Assembly (NCBI GenBank): GCA_027081115.1
Contig: JALWLD010000042.1
Span: forward strand, 1 to 56,252
Length of the DNA: 56,252 bases
From: Sulfurovum sp.
GTDB taxonomy: Bacteria > Campylobacterota > Campylobacteria > Campylobacterales > Sulfurovaceae
Direction of reading: 5' to 3'
Part shown: positions 42,809-51,342 of the stretch, piece after piece
Position numbering within the stretch: position 1 is the first letter of the stretch
How the letters are laid out: the number at the start of each line of letters is the position of its first letter
Notes under the pieces: model-generated
What the model was told of the DNA's origin: nothing
Databases searched by the model: none
The model's input: only the letters and a program-made list of their open reading frames with translations
Made by a program: the position numbers and the translations under genes

Positions 42809-44188
42809 ATGGATTCATCAAAAAGAAAATTTTTAGCACTCTCTGGTATAACCATTGCATCTTCACTAACTACTTCGCTCTCTGCCAGTGAGCATACGGA
42901 TACAGTAAAAGGGAAAGCAGAAACAAAAAATACCAAAGCACCTATTCCTGATACTAAGCAACCTCGAGTAGTTATTTTGGGAGGAGGATGGTCTGGCCTC
43001 TCTGTTGCTAAAACCGTGACAGCATTTGCACCAAAGGCAGACGTAATTTTGGTGGAAAAACGCCATGAATTCATCTCTTGCCCTGTAAGTAATTTGTGGT
43101 TGGTAGATCAGGTTGAACTTGACTATATTACACATGATTACCTCCAAGCAGCCCGTAACTATAACTACACCTTCTTTAATGCTACAGCTATTGGTATAGA
43201 CAAAAAAAAGCGTATACTAAAAACCTCTGAGGGTGATATTGCCTTTGATTATCTTGTCCTCTCTCCAGGTATAGACTATGACTATTCAAAATGGACCACC
43301 GATACCGCACTGGTTACAAGATTGAAGCAAGAGTACCCTGCTGCATTTATTCCAGGTTCTGAGCACATGACACTTAAAAGCAAGATACATAATTTCAAGG
43401 GTGGTAATTTCATTCTTACCGTACCTGGAGGAAACTACCGATGCCTTCCTGCTCCGTATGAGAGAGCCTGTCTGATCGCTGACTACTTCAAACAAAAAAA
43501 GCTCAAAGCTAAAGTCATACTTCTAGATGAGAACAATGCCATTACCATTAAAAAGAAAGGGTTTTCCTCTGCCTTTGAAGAACTCTATGCAGACTATATA
43601 GAGTATGTTCCAAATGCTGCCATTACAGGGTTTGATCTCGACAAAAAAATAGTCAGTACAGAAATGGAAGACTACGAATTTGAAGATGCGGCCTTTTATC
43701 CAAGAGTGAGAGGTGCCAAAATCTTGGAAACCATGGGGTTAGCAAAAGATGCCAAAGATATGATGGAGGGACATATTAACTCCCTTACATATGAGGTCAT
43801 AGGAGAGAAAGACATCTTTATCGCAGGTGATGCAAGACCAATGGGCTTCTCTAAGTCTGGTAACACCTCCAATACAGAGGGTAAGTATGTTGGAAGTATT
43901 GTGGCTAAGCGCATTAATAAAGAAGAGGCACCAGCATGGGAACCTCCAATTACTATGTGTTTCTCTGCTGTTGCAACAAAGCCGGCAAAAGCCATCTACA
44001 TCTTTACCCAGTACTCTTTTGATAAAAAAGACAAAGATCCTAAACATGTCAAATTTGAAGACTGGAAGAAATTCAGCTTTTCCAATACCATGAGTAGTGA
44101 AAACTGGAAAAAAGATGGAGATGTTGATGCAGACTCAATCTTATCATGGTCTGCTGCACTCTACTTCGATATGTTTGGTGCCAAGTAA
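42809..44188 (+). CDS. Flavocytochrome-c sulfide dehydrogenase-type flavoprotein (FccB/SoxF-like)
   Basis: A 459-residue exported FAD protein. The N-terminus SSKRKFLALSGITIASS looks like a Tat or Sec signal, with KR in place of RR. The FAD motif is VVILGGGWSGLSVA (about 55-68), and DIFIAGDARP is near the end. Cys91 (EFISCPVSN), Cys212 (GGNYRCLPAPYERAC) and a later Cys in ITMCFSAVAT fit FCSD-type redox cysteines. It likely oxidises sulfide or a polysulfide in the periplasm and passes electrons to a cytochrome c. No cytochrome gene is adjacent; the nearest is at 52834. Confidence 0.85.
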   Translation: MDSSKRKFLALSGITIASSLTTSLSASEHTDTVKGKAETKNTKAPIPDTKQPRVVILGGGWSGLSVAKTVTAFAPKADVILVEKRHEFISCPVSNLWLVDQVELDYITHDYLQAARNYNYTFFNATAIGIDKKKRILKTSEGDIAFDYLVLSPGIDYDYSKWTTDTALVTRLKQEYPAAFIPGSEHMTLKSKIHNFKGGNFILTVPGGNYRCLPAPYERACLIADYFKQKKLKAKVILLDENNAITIKKKGFSSAFEELYADYIEYVPNAAITGFDLDKKIVSTEMEDYEFEDAAFYPRVRGAKILETMGLAKDAKDMMEGHINSLTYEVIGEKDIFIAGDARPMGFSKSGNTSNTEGKYVGSIVAKRINKEEAPAWEPPITMCFSAVATKPAKAIYIFTQYSFDKKDKDPKHVKFEDWKKFSFSNTMSSENWKKDGDVDADSILSWSAALYFDMFGAK

Positions 44189-44223
44189 CAGGCCACGACC
44201 TTTATACGATTATAAATAAAATA

Positions 44224-44243
44224 GGTGCGATCACAATCGCACC
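44224..44243 (+). terminator. Hairpin after the flavoprotein gene
   Basis: GGTGCGAT (44224-44231) pairs perfectly with ATCGCACC (44236-44243) around a 4-base loop, 36 bases past the stop. A CTTTTTAT tract lies 16 bases on. Nothing else coding is seen between here and 44436. Confidence 0.65.
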
Positions 44244-44436
44244 ACCAAATACACACCTTTTTATACTACAATCACACTTTTCCATCCATATTTAACATAT
44301 ACTACGATAGTAAACTTATCCTATACAAGTTTTAGAATTGATAATATTAGTTTAATTAAATGATAGATAAAAAAGGTTTTTAAAGGGTATTTGAAGCTCC
44401 GTATCGAGAGATACAGAGCAGAAGAGATATAGAAGT

Positions 44437-45378
44437 TTACTCTTCAGTTGCTTCAGATACAGCAGCATTCATAGCATCCTGCGCTTTAAGCAATACATCT
44501 TTTGATGCTTTATCAGTTACATCAATAGAGCTAAACCAGTTGTATACAGCTGGGTATGCAAAGTGAACTTCTTTTTCATCTTTTTTCTTAGACATATAAA
44601 ATGTACATGGAGCAAAAGCACCTGCTTCCGGATGTGTTTTAGATACTTCATAAATTACCGCAACTTTACAAATAGAGTATGCATCAAAAAAGTCATATGT
44701 ATCAATTCCAGCTTTTGTGAAATCTTCATTAAGTCTATTAAACCCTGCCAATACAAAACCTGCTGTTTCAAGCCCAGCTTCAAGCTCTTCTTGTAGACCT
44801 TCAACTTCATCTTCAATGTCAGCAGATTCTACATCCATGCCCATAGTAAATCTTTTTACAAGATCACCTTCTGGTTTAGCAATCTTATAGTGTGTCTCTT
44901 CGAATTTCCCGTTTGGCATTGCCTTTTTCAAAACAGCTGCTACTTCATCCATATACGCTTTAAGATCAGCATTGTCTGCAGGGATACTTGTAATCTTAGC
45001 AATACCAGCTGCTGCCATAGATGATACAGAAATAGTCTTCTCACCTTTTCTTGTAAAGATAGACATACTTAGTGGTGTAAATAGTGCAATTTCCGGATAC
45101 TTCTTTGCCAAATTGGAAACCGCATCTTTTTTGTGAAGTGTCATTAGGTTATAGGCATCATGTGCATGATCTTTGAACTTCGCTTCAAATGCTTTATTCA
45201 TATCATTGTTACCAGTGATATAAAAACCTGCATCTTTAAACGCCTGTTCAATTGTTTTAGCCGTTACTTTACCGCCGTTACTGTCTGCCGTAAAAATACG
45301 GATATCTTGTGCAGCATTTGCTGCAAGTCCTAAAGTCAACAACACCGCTGCTGCTAAAGTTTTCAAGTTCATTTTCAT
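44437..45378 (-). CDS. Periplasmic protein with two DUF302 domains
   Basis: A 313-residue protein with a signal peptide (1-22, ending ANAA). Two related halves follow. Residues about 38-125 (FKDAGFYITGNNDMNKAFEAKF ... IALFTPLSMSIFTRKG) and about 198-280 (LETAGFVLAGFNRLNEDFTKAG ... AGAFAPCTFYMSKKKDE) align as a tandem DUF302 duplication. The second copy has Cys in YSICKVAV and FAPCTFYM, and the first lacks them. DUF302 proteins often accompany sulfur oxidation genes. The function is unproven. It lies 153 bases after the MOSC gene and may have its own promoter. Confidence 0.8.
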   Translation of the reverse strand: MKMNLKTLAAAVLLTLGLAANAAQDIRIFTADSNGGKVTAKTIEQAFKDAGFYITGNNDMNKAFEAKFKDHAHDAYNLMTLHKKDAVSNLAKKYPEIALFTPLSMSIFTRKGEKTISVSSMAAAGIAKITSIPADNADLKAYMDEVAAVLKKAMPNGKFEETHYKIAKPEGDLVKRFTMGMDVESADIEDEVEGLQEELEAGLETAGFVLAGFNRLNEDFTKAGIDTYDFFDAYSICKVAVIYEVSKTHPEAGAFAPCTFYMSKKKDEKEVHFAYPAVYNWFSSIDVTDKASKDVLLKAQDAMNAAVSEATEE

Positions 45379-45531
45379 TCTTTTTCCTTCATAGGTTAAT
45401 TTGTATCAATTATCATAGCAAAAAAGCGATTATAGTTCACTTTTTTAACATTCAATGCTATCTATTTATGATGGGTTTTTGATTTTTTACCAAATGTGTA
45501 GCAGGAGAAAAGAGAAGAGAAAATAGTATGA

Positions 45532-45966
45532 TTATTCTAGGATATAAATATCATCACCTTCACTAATATGACCAGGTTTTATGACCTTTGCAAAGATACC
45601 TCTATCATCTTTTAAAAGTTTTGGAAGCATACTGTCAACCTTGGTTAAACTTTTACACAGTGTACAGTGTTGACTTATTTCTAAAGTAACATTTCCTATG
45701 TTCAATCTTGTACCAGCCTCTAAATGATAAGGGTTATAGTTTATGAGTAGATTCTCACCTAAGACACCATATTCTACATCAATACCATGATTCCTTACAA
45801 GATCATAACTCTCTAAAGATGCAATTAGAACCGATCTTTCCAGCTTAGTATCATAGTGTTTATCCTCTACAATACCTTTTTTATCGAACCGTAATGTAGT
45901 ACTGCTTGTACGTCCGGAGGGAGGGGTATAAAAAAGTGAAGAAACGTTACCAACTTTAGTCATCAT
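45532..45966 (-). CDS. MOSC-domain protein
   Basis: A 144-residue single MOSC domain, the C-terminal fold of molybdenum cofactor sulfurases. It shows VEYGVLGENLLINYNPYHLEAG and LEISQHCTLCKSLTKV, where the conserved Cys would carry the persulfide sulfur. It is the last gene of the sox-like run, 9 bases after the thioredoxin gene. It could assist the Moco of SoxC or transfer sulfur from SoxYZ. This is inference from context. Confidence 0.85.
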   Translation of the reverse strand: MMTKVGNVSSLFYTPPSGRTSSTTLRFDKKGIVEDKHYDTKLERSVLIASLESYDLVRNHGIDVEYGVLGENLLINYNPYHLEAGTRLNIGNVTLEISQHCTLCKSLTKVDSMLPKLLKDDRGIFAKVIKPGHISEGDDIYILE

Positions 45967-45975
45967 ACTCTACTT

Positions 45976-46416
45976 TCAGTCTATATCGTTGTAGGCTTTT
46001 TTGCTGACGAGTTTCAGCGTTTTGAGGAATTGTGTTTCATCTCTGAATCCTACTTCATCATATACAAGTTCTCCATTCTGATCAAAGAACAGACAACTTG
46101 GATACATGGGGTAGCCAATCTCTTTTGCAAACTTGAGTTTGCTTATCTTCATATTATCAAAAGAGACAAGCCCTTCATCTTTAACATTAATATCTACAAA
46201 AATAAAATCTTTTTTTATCGCTTCAATGACATTATCATCGTCAAAAGTCCACTCTTGCATTTTAAGACAATAAGTACACCCTGTAATATGCAAAAAAACC
46301 AAAATATGTTTATTGGTTTTTTTTGCATCTATTACAATTTTGTCAAGATTGATGTCGTTAGCAAAAGTTATGCTAACAACAGCAAAAAGAGCAATAACAA
46401 GTCTTTTCACGTACAC
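45976..46416 (-). CDS. soxW: Periplasmic thioredoxin, SoxW-like
   Basis: A 146-residue protein with a signal peptide (1-18, ending TFAN) and a thioredoxin fold with HITGCTYCLKMQEWTF (CTYC site). YPMYPSCLFFDQNGEL supplies the cis-Pro region. In sox clusters SoxW keeps SoxY's cysteine and related thiols reduced. It lies 3 bases after the metallo-beta-lactamase gene. The symbol is based on context. Confidence 0.8.
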   Translation of the reverse strand: MYVKRLVIALFAVVSITFANDINLDKIVIDAKKTNKHILVFLHITGCTYCLKMQEWTFDDDNVIEAIKKDFIFVDINVKDEGLVSFDNMKISKLKFAKEIGYPMYPSCLFFDQNGELVYDEVGFRDETQFLKTLKLVSKKAYNDID

Positions 46417-46419
46417 TTG

Positions 46420-47556
46420 TTATGCTGCGTCTTCTTGCATTTCTGGGTCTTCACCACTTGTATCTTCATCTCCACCTTCAGCAGAGTAATCGATCAAATC
46501 ATCTTCATCATACATCTCTAGCTCTTCATAAGATCTAAATACATTACCTGGACTAAGAATATAGTAAAGGTCTTTATCTCTAAATTCATCAAGTGTTACT
46601 TCTTTAGTAATGAAGTCAGCTACAACACCTTCTTCCATTTTTTCAAGAACTCTATCTTTAAGTAATTTGAAATAAAGTACTGATTCATCAGCTGCTGTCT
46701 TGTCTGTAATAAATCCGTGTCCTGGAACCAAATGATCCCACTTTCTAGATTTGATCGCATTCAATGCATTGATTTGACCAATAACAATACCATCTCTGTT
46801 TGAAGTTACCCTACCGTTCATAACTACGTCAGCAACTAAAACAACTTTATCATCAGGCAAATATAGGAACCAGTCCTCTTCAGAGTGTGCATATCCAACT
46901 TTTACATATTCCAAGTTCACACCTGCAATATTAAATGTAGTTGTTTCTTCAAACGACTCGTCAACTTTTGGAAGTACCGTTCCTCTGATCGCATTCTGAT
47001 AAAGTGCTTTAATCATTCTTGTCTGCATACCTGGGTAGTCTTTACCATCAATATGTCTAGGACCATAATAATTTTCATTTATAGATGCAGGACCATAGAT
47101 CTTTGCACCATGAACTTCTTTATAATAGTTATTACCTAACCAATGGTCATCATGTTCATGACTTACAATAACTGCGGCTACAGGCATATCTGCAATTTTT
47201 TTCATTGCCGCATATGCTTGTTTTGCAAAGATGTAAGAAGGACCTGAATCCCATGCAATCCATGCAGTGTCACCTTTAATATAACAACTGTTTGACATAT
47301 CACCGGCATTGTCTTTGGTTGGCATTTCCATAGCACCAAAGAAACACCATACTCTCTCGCTGACCTGAACTGGTTTCAAGTTATAATCCCAGTCTGGACC
47401 GCCACCTGTACGAGAAGGAACCCACTCATGTGAAATGAAGTTTCCATCTGCGTCAAGCTTGGAAGGCTTATCTACTTTTATTGATTTATTCCCGATAAAA
47501 GGTAACGCTGCTGCGAATACCCCTACCAATAATAAAATACTTAATATTTTTTTCAT
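46420..47556 (-). CDS. soxH: Exported metallo-beta-lactamase-fold hydrolase, SoxH-like
   Basis: A 378-residue protein with a signal peptide (about 1-20). The MBL zinc motif is VIVSHEHDDHWLGNNYY, and further ligands appear in KVGYAHSEEDWFLYLPDDKV, LVADVV and LVPGHGFITD. The C-terminal tail (about 355-378) is very acidic. SoxH proteins are accessory to Sox and dispensable for thiosulfate oxidation in known hosts. They may act on thioester- or thiol-linked substrates. It lies 8 bases after soxZ. Confidence 0.8.
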   Translation of the reverse strand: MKKILSILLLVGVFAAALPFIGNKSIKVDKPSKLDADGNFISHEWVPSRTGGGPDWDYNLKPVQVSERVWCFFGAMEMPTKDNAGDMSNSCYIKGDTAWIAWDSGPSYIFAKQAYAAMKKIADMPVAAVIVSHEHDDHWLGNNYYKEVHGAKIYGPASINENYYGPRHIDGKDYPGMQTRMIKALYQNAIRGTVLPKVDESFEETTTFNIAGVNLEYVKVGYAHSEEDWFLYLPDDKVVLVADVVMNGRVTSNRDGIVIGQINALNAIKSRKWDHLVPGHGFITDKTAADESVLYFKLLKDRVLEKMEEGVVADFITKEVTLDEFRDKDLYYILSPGNVFRSYEELEMYDEDDLIDYSAEGGDEDTSGEDPEMQEDAA

Positions 47557-47564
47557 AAGTATCC

Positions 47565-47870
47565 TTATTTAATTTTTTTCTTACCTGTCTGAGTTTTACC
47601 ATGGTTGTCAGTAAGAATAAACTCTAACTCATCACCTTTTTTAGCACCGGTGAAAGAGAATTTGATTAGTGGGTTTTCAGCCATAAATCCACTTGTAGTT
47701 GCTTCAAATACTACTTTACCATTTGCTTTTCCTACAATATAAGTAATGAATTCAGCTTCAATTTTCTTTTTCTCAGCTTCTTCTTTATCTGCCATAAGGC
47801 TAGTAAACATTGCTTTTACTTTAACAACACCATCTTTTTCTTTTGCTTTGATTTTCATCTTTTTACCCAT
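47565..47870 (-). CDS. soxZ: SoxZ sulfur carrier subunit
   Basis: A 101-residue, all-beta protein that binds SoxY and shields its loaded Cys. It begins MGKKMKIKAKEKDGVVKVKA and has FITYIVGKANGKVVFEA and ENPLIKFSFTGAKKGDELEF, typical of SoxZ. It has no signal peptide and is probably exported with SoxY. AAAGGATATACT precedes the ATG. It follows soxY by 68 bases. Confidence 0.95.
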   Translation of the reverse strand: MGKKMKIKAKEKDGVVKVKAMFTSLMADKEEAEKKKIEAEFITYIVGKANGKVVFEATTSGFMAENPLIKFSFTGAKKGDELEFILTDNHGKTQTGKKKIK

Positions 47871-47938
47871 AGTATATCCTTTTCTAATTTTTATTTTTTA
47901 TTTGTATATCTTTTCTTAAGTCGAGAAGTGGGGTTGTA

Positions 47939-48397
47939 TCAACCTCCACAACCACCGATAGATACATCGATCTCTTTACCAGTTGTATAAAGTGTTCCGT
48001 CTTTAGCTTTTGCTACGATTGTAACTACTGCTGTTTGTCTCATTTTAATTCTGAATGAGTAATCTACTTTTTGACCTTCAGGTACTGAAAATGCTACTGT
48101 TGCAGATCTAGGGTTCGCATCTTGGAAAAGTGCTATTGTTTCAATATCCATATCAGTTTTAAGAGTAATAGGGATTGATCCACCATTCTCAGCAAGTTTA
48201 GGTGCTACGAATTTGATCTTATCTGTTTTCTTTAACTCACCAGCACCAAACATCTCTTTGATTGCATCTGCTGATTTCTCTGCTTCCCAAGCTTTTGGCT
48301 TAGCTTCTCTAAAGTTTACCGCGAATAGGTTTGTCATTGGTGTAAGGACAGCAGCTGCTGCTACAAGTCCTATGTTTAAAAATTTTCTTCTTTCCAT
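47939..48397 (-). CDS. soxY: SoxY sulfur carrier protein
   Basis: A 152-residue periplasmic protein. A Tat signal (ERRKFLNIGLVAAAAVLT) leads to the SoxY domain, ending in the carrier motif VSIGGCGG, with the sulfur-bearing Cys at residue 150 on the swinging C-terminus. It holds thiosulfate-derived sulfur for SoxCD. AAAGGAAACACA precedes the ATG. It follows soxD by 15 bases. Confidence 0.97.
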   Translation of the reverse strand: MERRKFLNIGLVAAAAVLTPMTNLFAVNFREAKPKAWEAEKSADAIKEMFGAGELKKTDKIKFVAPKLAENGGSIPITLKTDMDIETIALFQDANPRSATVAFSVPEGQKVDYSFRIKMRQTAVVTIVAKAKDGTLYTTGKEIDVSIGGCGG

Positions 48398-48412
48398 TGT
48401 GTTTCCTTTATA

Positions 48413-49594
48413 TTAATGTTTTTTGCTTGAGTTTACCATAAACTCAACGATCGATTTAATGTCTGCATCACTTAGGTCAGCGTTACCACCTTTTGGAGGC
48501 ATACCACCTGTACCTTTGATTGCATTCACAAGCACTTTATCCATACCCTTTTTCATGACTGCTTCCCACGCTTTGGCATCGCCAACAGCTGGTGCACCCA
48601 TTGTATCTGTAGCATGACATAGCTTACAAGATGAATCATACAGCTTCTCGGCTTTAGATACGCTTCCACCTTCTGTCTCAGGTGGGAGGTCTTTAGCATA
48701 TGCATATGGAGGAACAACATCCTTCATTTCATACTTGATTTTCATCACTTTAGCAGGTAGACCTTTTTCTCCAGGACCTGAACTTGGGTCTTTACAGTCT
48801 TTCATACATCTTGTACCCATACCAATGTTTTTAGCACGGTCAGCAAAGAATGCTTTTACGTTAGCTGGTCCTTTTGGGCCATCGATATCTGGGTAGAATC
48901 CATCTTTGTTTGGAAGAACAACTTTCATAAGCTTCTCTTTATTGAGAACATACTCATCATCCATCTCTTCACCATCAATTTCAATCTCATTCTGAGCTAG
49001 AATATATGCAGTAATAGCATACACTTCATCATCAGTCAAAGATTTTGGATGTGCATATGGCATTGCATCTCTAATATATGTAAATAGTGTTGTTGCATAT
49101 GGCCAGTAAGTACCAACAGTTCTTTTTGGTGCATCCATACCCGGCTTAATTCTCTGATTCTTCAGTGTTTTAACAATACCGTTTTCATCTTTCTCTTGGT
49201 TACCACCGGCTAATTGAGGATATCCTTTACCCCCGCCACCGAATTCACCGTGACAGACAGCACACTGTGCTTCATAAAGTTCATCACCAAGTTCAACAGA
49301 ACCTTCACCTGCTGGCAAACCTGTACCATCTGGTCTTGCATCTACATCCCAGGCTTTGATCTCATTTGCAGTCGGTGTTCTACCAAACCATATACCTTTT
49401 GTACTCTGAGTATTATATCTGTATGCTGTGTATACACCATTTTTTCTTGGGTAAATCACACCACCATCAATTGCACCTGGTTTTGATTCATATACACCTG
49501 GTATACATTGTGCTGACGCAGCAGCAAGAGCAAACGTTGAGCTCATTGCCAATGTCATACCAATTGTGATTATTTTACGATCTAATTTGAACAT
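48413..49594 (-). CDS. soxD: SoxD-type diheme cytochrome c
   Basis: A 393-residue exported cytochrome with a signal peptide (1-28, ending ASAQ) and two heme sites: C111-x-x-C-H115 (QCAVCHGEFGG) and C323-x-x-C-H327 (SCKLCHATD). A Met ligand in GGMPPKGG follows. As the cytochrome subunit of sulfane dehydrogenase it takes electrons from SoxC. It starts 20 bases inside the 3' end of soxC with GGGGAGG as ribosome site, so the two subunits are coupled. Confidence 0.93.
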   Translation of the reverse strand: MFKLDRKIITIGMTLAMSSTFALAAASAQCIPGVYESKPGAIDGGVIYPRKNGVYTAYRYNTQSTKGIWFGRTPTANEIKAWDVDARPDGTGLPAGEGSVELGDELYEAQCAVCHGEFGGGGKGYPQLAGGNQEKDENGIVKTLKNQRIKPGMDAPKRTVGTYWPYATTLFTYIRDAMPYAHPKSLTDDEVYAITAYILAQNEIEIDGEEMDDEYVLNKEKLMKVVLPNKDGFYPDIDGPKGPANVKAFFADRAKNIGMGTRCMKDCKDPSSGPGEKGLPAKVMKIKYEMKDVVPPYAYAKDLPPETEGGSVSKAEKLYDSSCKLCHATDTMGAPAVGDAKAWEAVMKKGMDKVLVNAIKGTGGMPPKGGNADLSDADIKSIVEFMVNSSKKH

Positions 49595-50873
49595 TGCTTA
49601 CCTCCCCTTTTTCTGTTACTTGCCATGTGACGATCGCATTTCTGTGATATACGCCTTCAACACCAACAATACCTTTTTCCTGGTTAACTGTTGGCTGAAT
49701 ATCACCAGAGTCATCATAAGAACGGCTTTGTAACAATAGTGGTTTACCTTCATACTTATACATATATGAGAATCTTGTCCAACACTTAGGTAGTACTAAA
49801 CCTTTAAGTTGTGCTTCTACCCAGTTCTTTCCACCGTCAAAACTGATATCTACACCTTTAACTGTTCCATAACCAGACCATGCCAATCCTTCGATCTCGA
49901 CAAGATCACCTTTTTTAAGGTCAGTCCAGTCTTTTTCAGGTGCCGGAGAAGTAATAATTGAGTTAGTCTCTAGTGCATAGAAATGCTGGATCGCTTTACC
50001 ACTTGCTGTCAAGGCAGTATACTTAGAAGTTTCCTCTTTTGCATACCATGGCTCATCACCAAATTCAAGTCTCTTCAACCACTTCACACAGAGGTTAGCT
50101 TCCCAACCCGGAGCCATAAGACGAACTGGATAACCCTGCTCATCACGTAATGCCTCACCATTCTGTGCATAGACAATCATTACATCATCAAGTACTTTTT
50201 CAACAGGCAGTGTTCTACTCATCTCTGAACCATCACTACCTTCTGCAAGCATCCACTTCGCTTCAGGCTTAAGACCAAGCTCATCAAGAATCGTTTTCAA
50301 ACGAACACCTGTCCACTCAGCACAAGACATCATCCCTTTAACAAATTGAGCAGTTCCGAACTGCGGACCTTTCCACTCTGCTGCAGAGTTTGAAGGACAC
50401 TCCATGAATAAAATTCTACTCTCACTTGGGTAACGCTTAAGTTGCTCAAGAGTAAGTACAATTGGCTTTTCTACAAGCCCGTGGATCATAAGTCTATACT
50501 TATTTGGATCAACATGTGCCACACCATTGTGTGTACGTGTAAAGTGTAGTCCATTCGGTACAATAATACCTTCAAGCTCAGCAATTGGTGTCATTGAAAT
50601 AGCAGCATGCATGTCTCCTGCTGAAGACATAAGTGCTGATGTTCTTCTCACCACATTGTGCTCATACGCTGATGGCACACCATAAGGGTTCTTGTTACAT
50701 TCATCACCTAATGTAGTTCCCCACTTTACATGATGAATAATGTTTTCGTCGTCTGCAAGTACTGTGCTAGGTGCTACAATTCCAGTAGCTGCGACAGCAC
50801 TAACAGATGCAGTTTTTTTGAAAAAATCTCTTCTGCTTGCAGATGTCAATTTTTCTTCTTGTTCTCTATTCAA
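49575..50873 (-). CDS. soxC: SoxC sulfane dehydrogenase molybdoprotein
   Basis: A 432-residue Moco enzyme of the sulfite oxidase family. With SoxD it oxidises the sulfane sulfur on SoxY. A Tat signal (SRRDFFKKTASVSAVAATG) begins near residue 11. The Moco Cys lies in FMECPSNSAAEW, followed by KGPQFGTAQFV, and the dimer domain holds VKGVDISFDGGKNWVEAQ. I chose TTG at 50873 with AAAGGAG 5 bases before it. The frame runs further upstream, but that would put about 77 extra residues before the Tat motif and overlap the next gene. Confidence 0.94.
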   Translation of the reverse strand: MNREQEEKLTSASRRDFFKKTASVSAVAATGIVAPSTVLADDENIIHHVKWGTTLGDECNKNPYGVPSAYEHNVVRRTSALMSSAGDMHAAISMTPIAELEGIIVPNGLHFTRTHNGVAHVDPNKYRLMIHGLVEKPIVLTLEQLKRYPSESRILFMECPSNSAAEWKGPQFGTAQFVKGMMSCAEWTGVRLKTILDELGLKPEAKWMLAEGSDGSEMSRTLPVEKVLDDVMIVYAQNGEALRDEQGYPVRLMAPGWEANLCVKWLKRLEFGDEPWYAKEETSKYTALTASGKAIQHFYALETNSIITSPAPEKDWTDLKKGDLVEIEGLAWSGYGTVKGVDISFDGGKNWVEAQLKGLVLPKCWTRFSYMYKYEGKPLLLQSRSYDDSGDIQPTVNQEKGIVGVEGVYHRNAIVTWQVTEKGEVSNVQIRS

Positions 50874-50901
50874 TTTTTCTCCTTTTTTTAGTTTAATTGT
50901 A

Positions 50902-51321
50902 TCAACCGAGGTTAAGAATAAGTTCTTGTCTTTTCGTTGATAAATGCTGAAGAATTTCTTCTCCAACATCTTCTCTGTCTTGCCAATCTGATTCCTCATG
51001 AATATTATAAAGCTTTTTAAAATATTCATAATGGCTATCGCCACTTGTGACTTTAAAAAAATAAAATCTTCTGTAACTAATGCCATTGATATCACTAATG
51101 GCAATTTTTTTATTCTTGCTATCTGGATACACCTCCTCTTTAATGTACTTTTTAAAAAAGTCAGACTCTTTTAACCAGTTGTACAGATGTAGATCTGAAT
51201 CTTTCAGAAGATGATATGTCTCTGCATCCTCTTCACTGAGCTCTATCTGGTAGATTGTTTCATCTAACTCAAATTTATCCAGCTCCTCATCATAAGTCAC
51301 CAGCTCAAATTCTAATTGCAT
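50902..51321 (-). CDS. Small acidic soluble protein in the sox operon, unknown
   Basis: A 139-residue acidic protein, without signal peptide, lying between the SQR-like flavoprotein gene and soxC. The spacing (21 and 28 bases) is tight. It has long charged helices (DEELDKFELDETIYQIELSE, KLYNIHEESDWQDREDVGEE) and one YRRFYFFKV strand. It is unlike known Sox proteins. Since it lacks export, it may be a cytoplasmic chaperone for the Tat-exported SoxC or flavoprotein. This is an inference. Confidence 0.65.
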   Translation of the reverse strand: MQLEFELVTYDEELDKFELDETIYQIELSEEDAETYHLLKDSDLHLYNWLKESDFFKKYIKEEVYPDSKNKKIAISDINGISYRRFYFFKVTSGDSHYEYFKKLYNIHEESDWQDREDVGEEILQHLSTKRQELILNLG

Positions 51322-51342
51322 ACAAACTTCCTAACGCTACGT

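Noticed and set aside
46030-46521. A 163-codon plus-strand frame opposite the SoxW-like gene
   Set aside because: The opposite strand carries a clear thioredoxin with CxxC and signal peptide.
50874-51104. N-terminal extension of soxC
   Set aside because: It would add about 77 residues before the Tat motif and overlap the upstream gene; a TTG with AAAGGAG at 50873 fits better.
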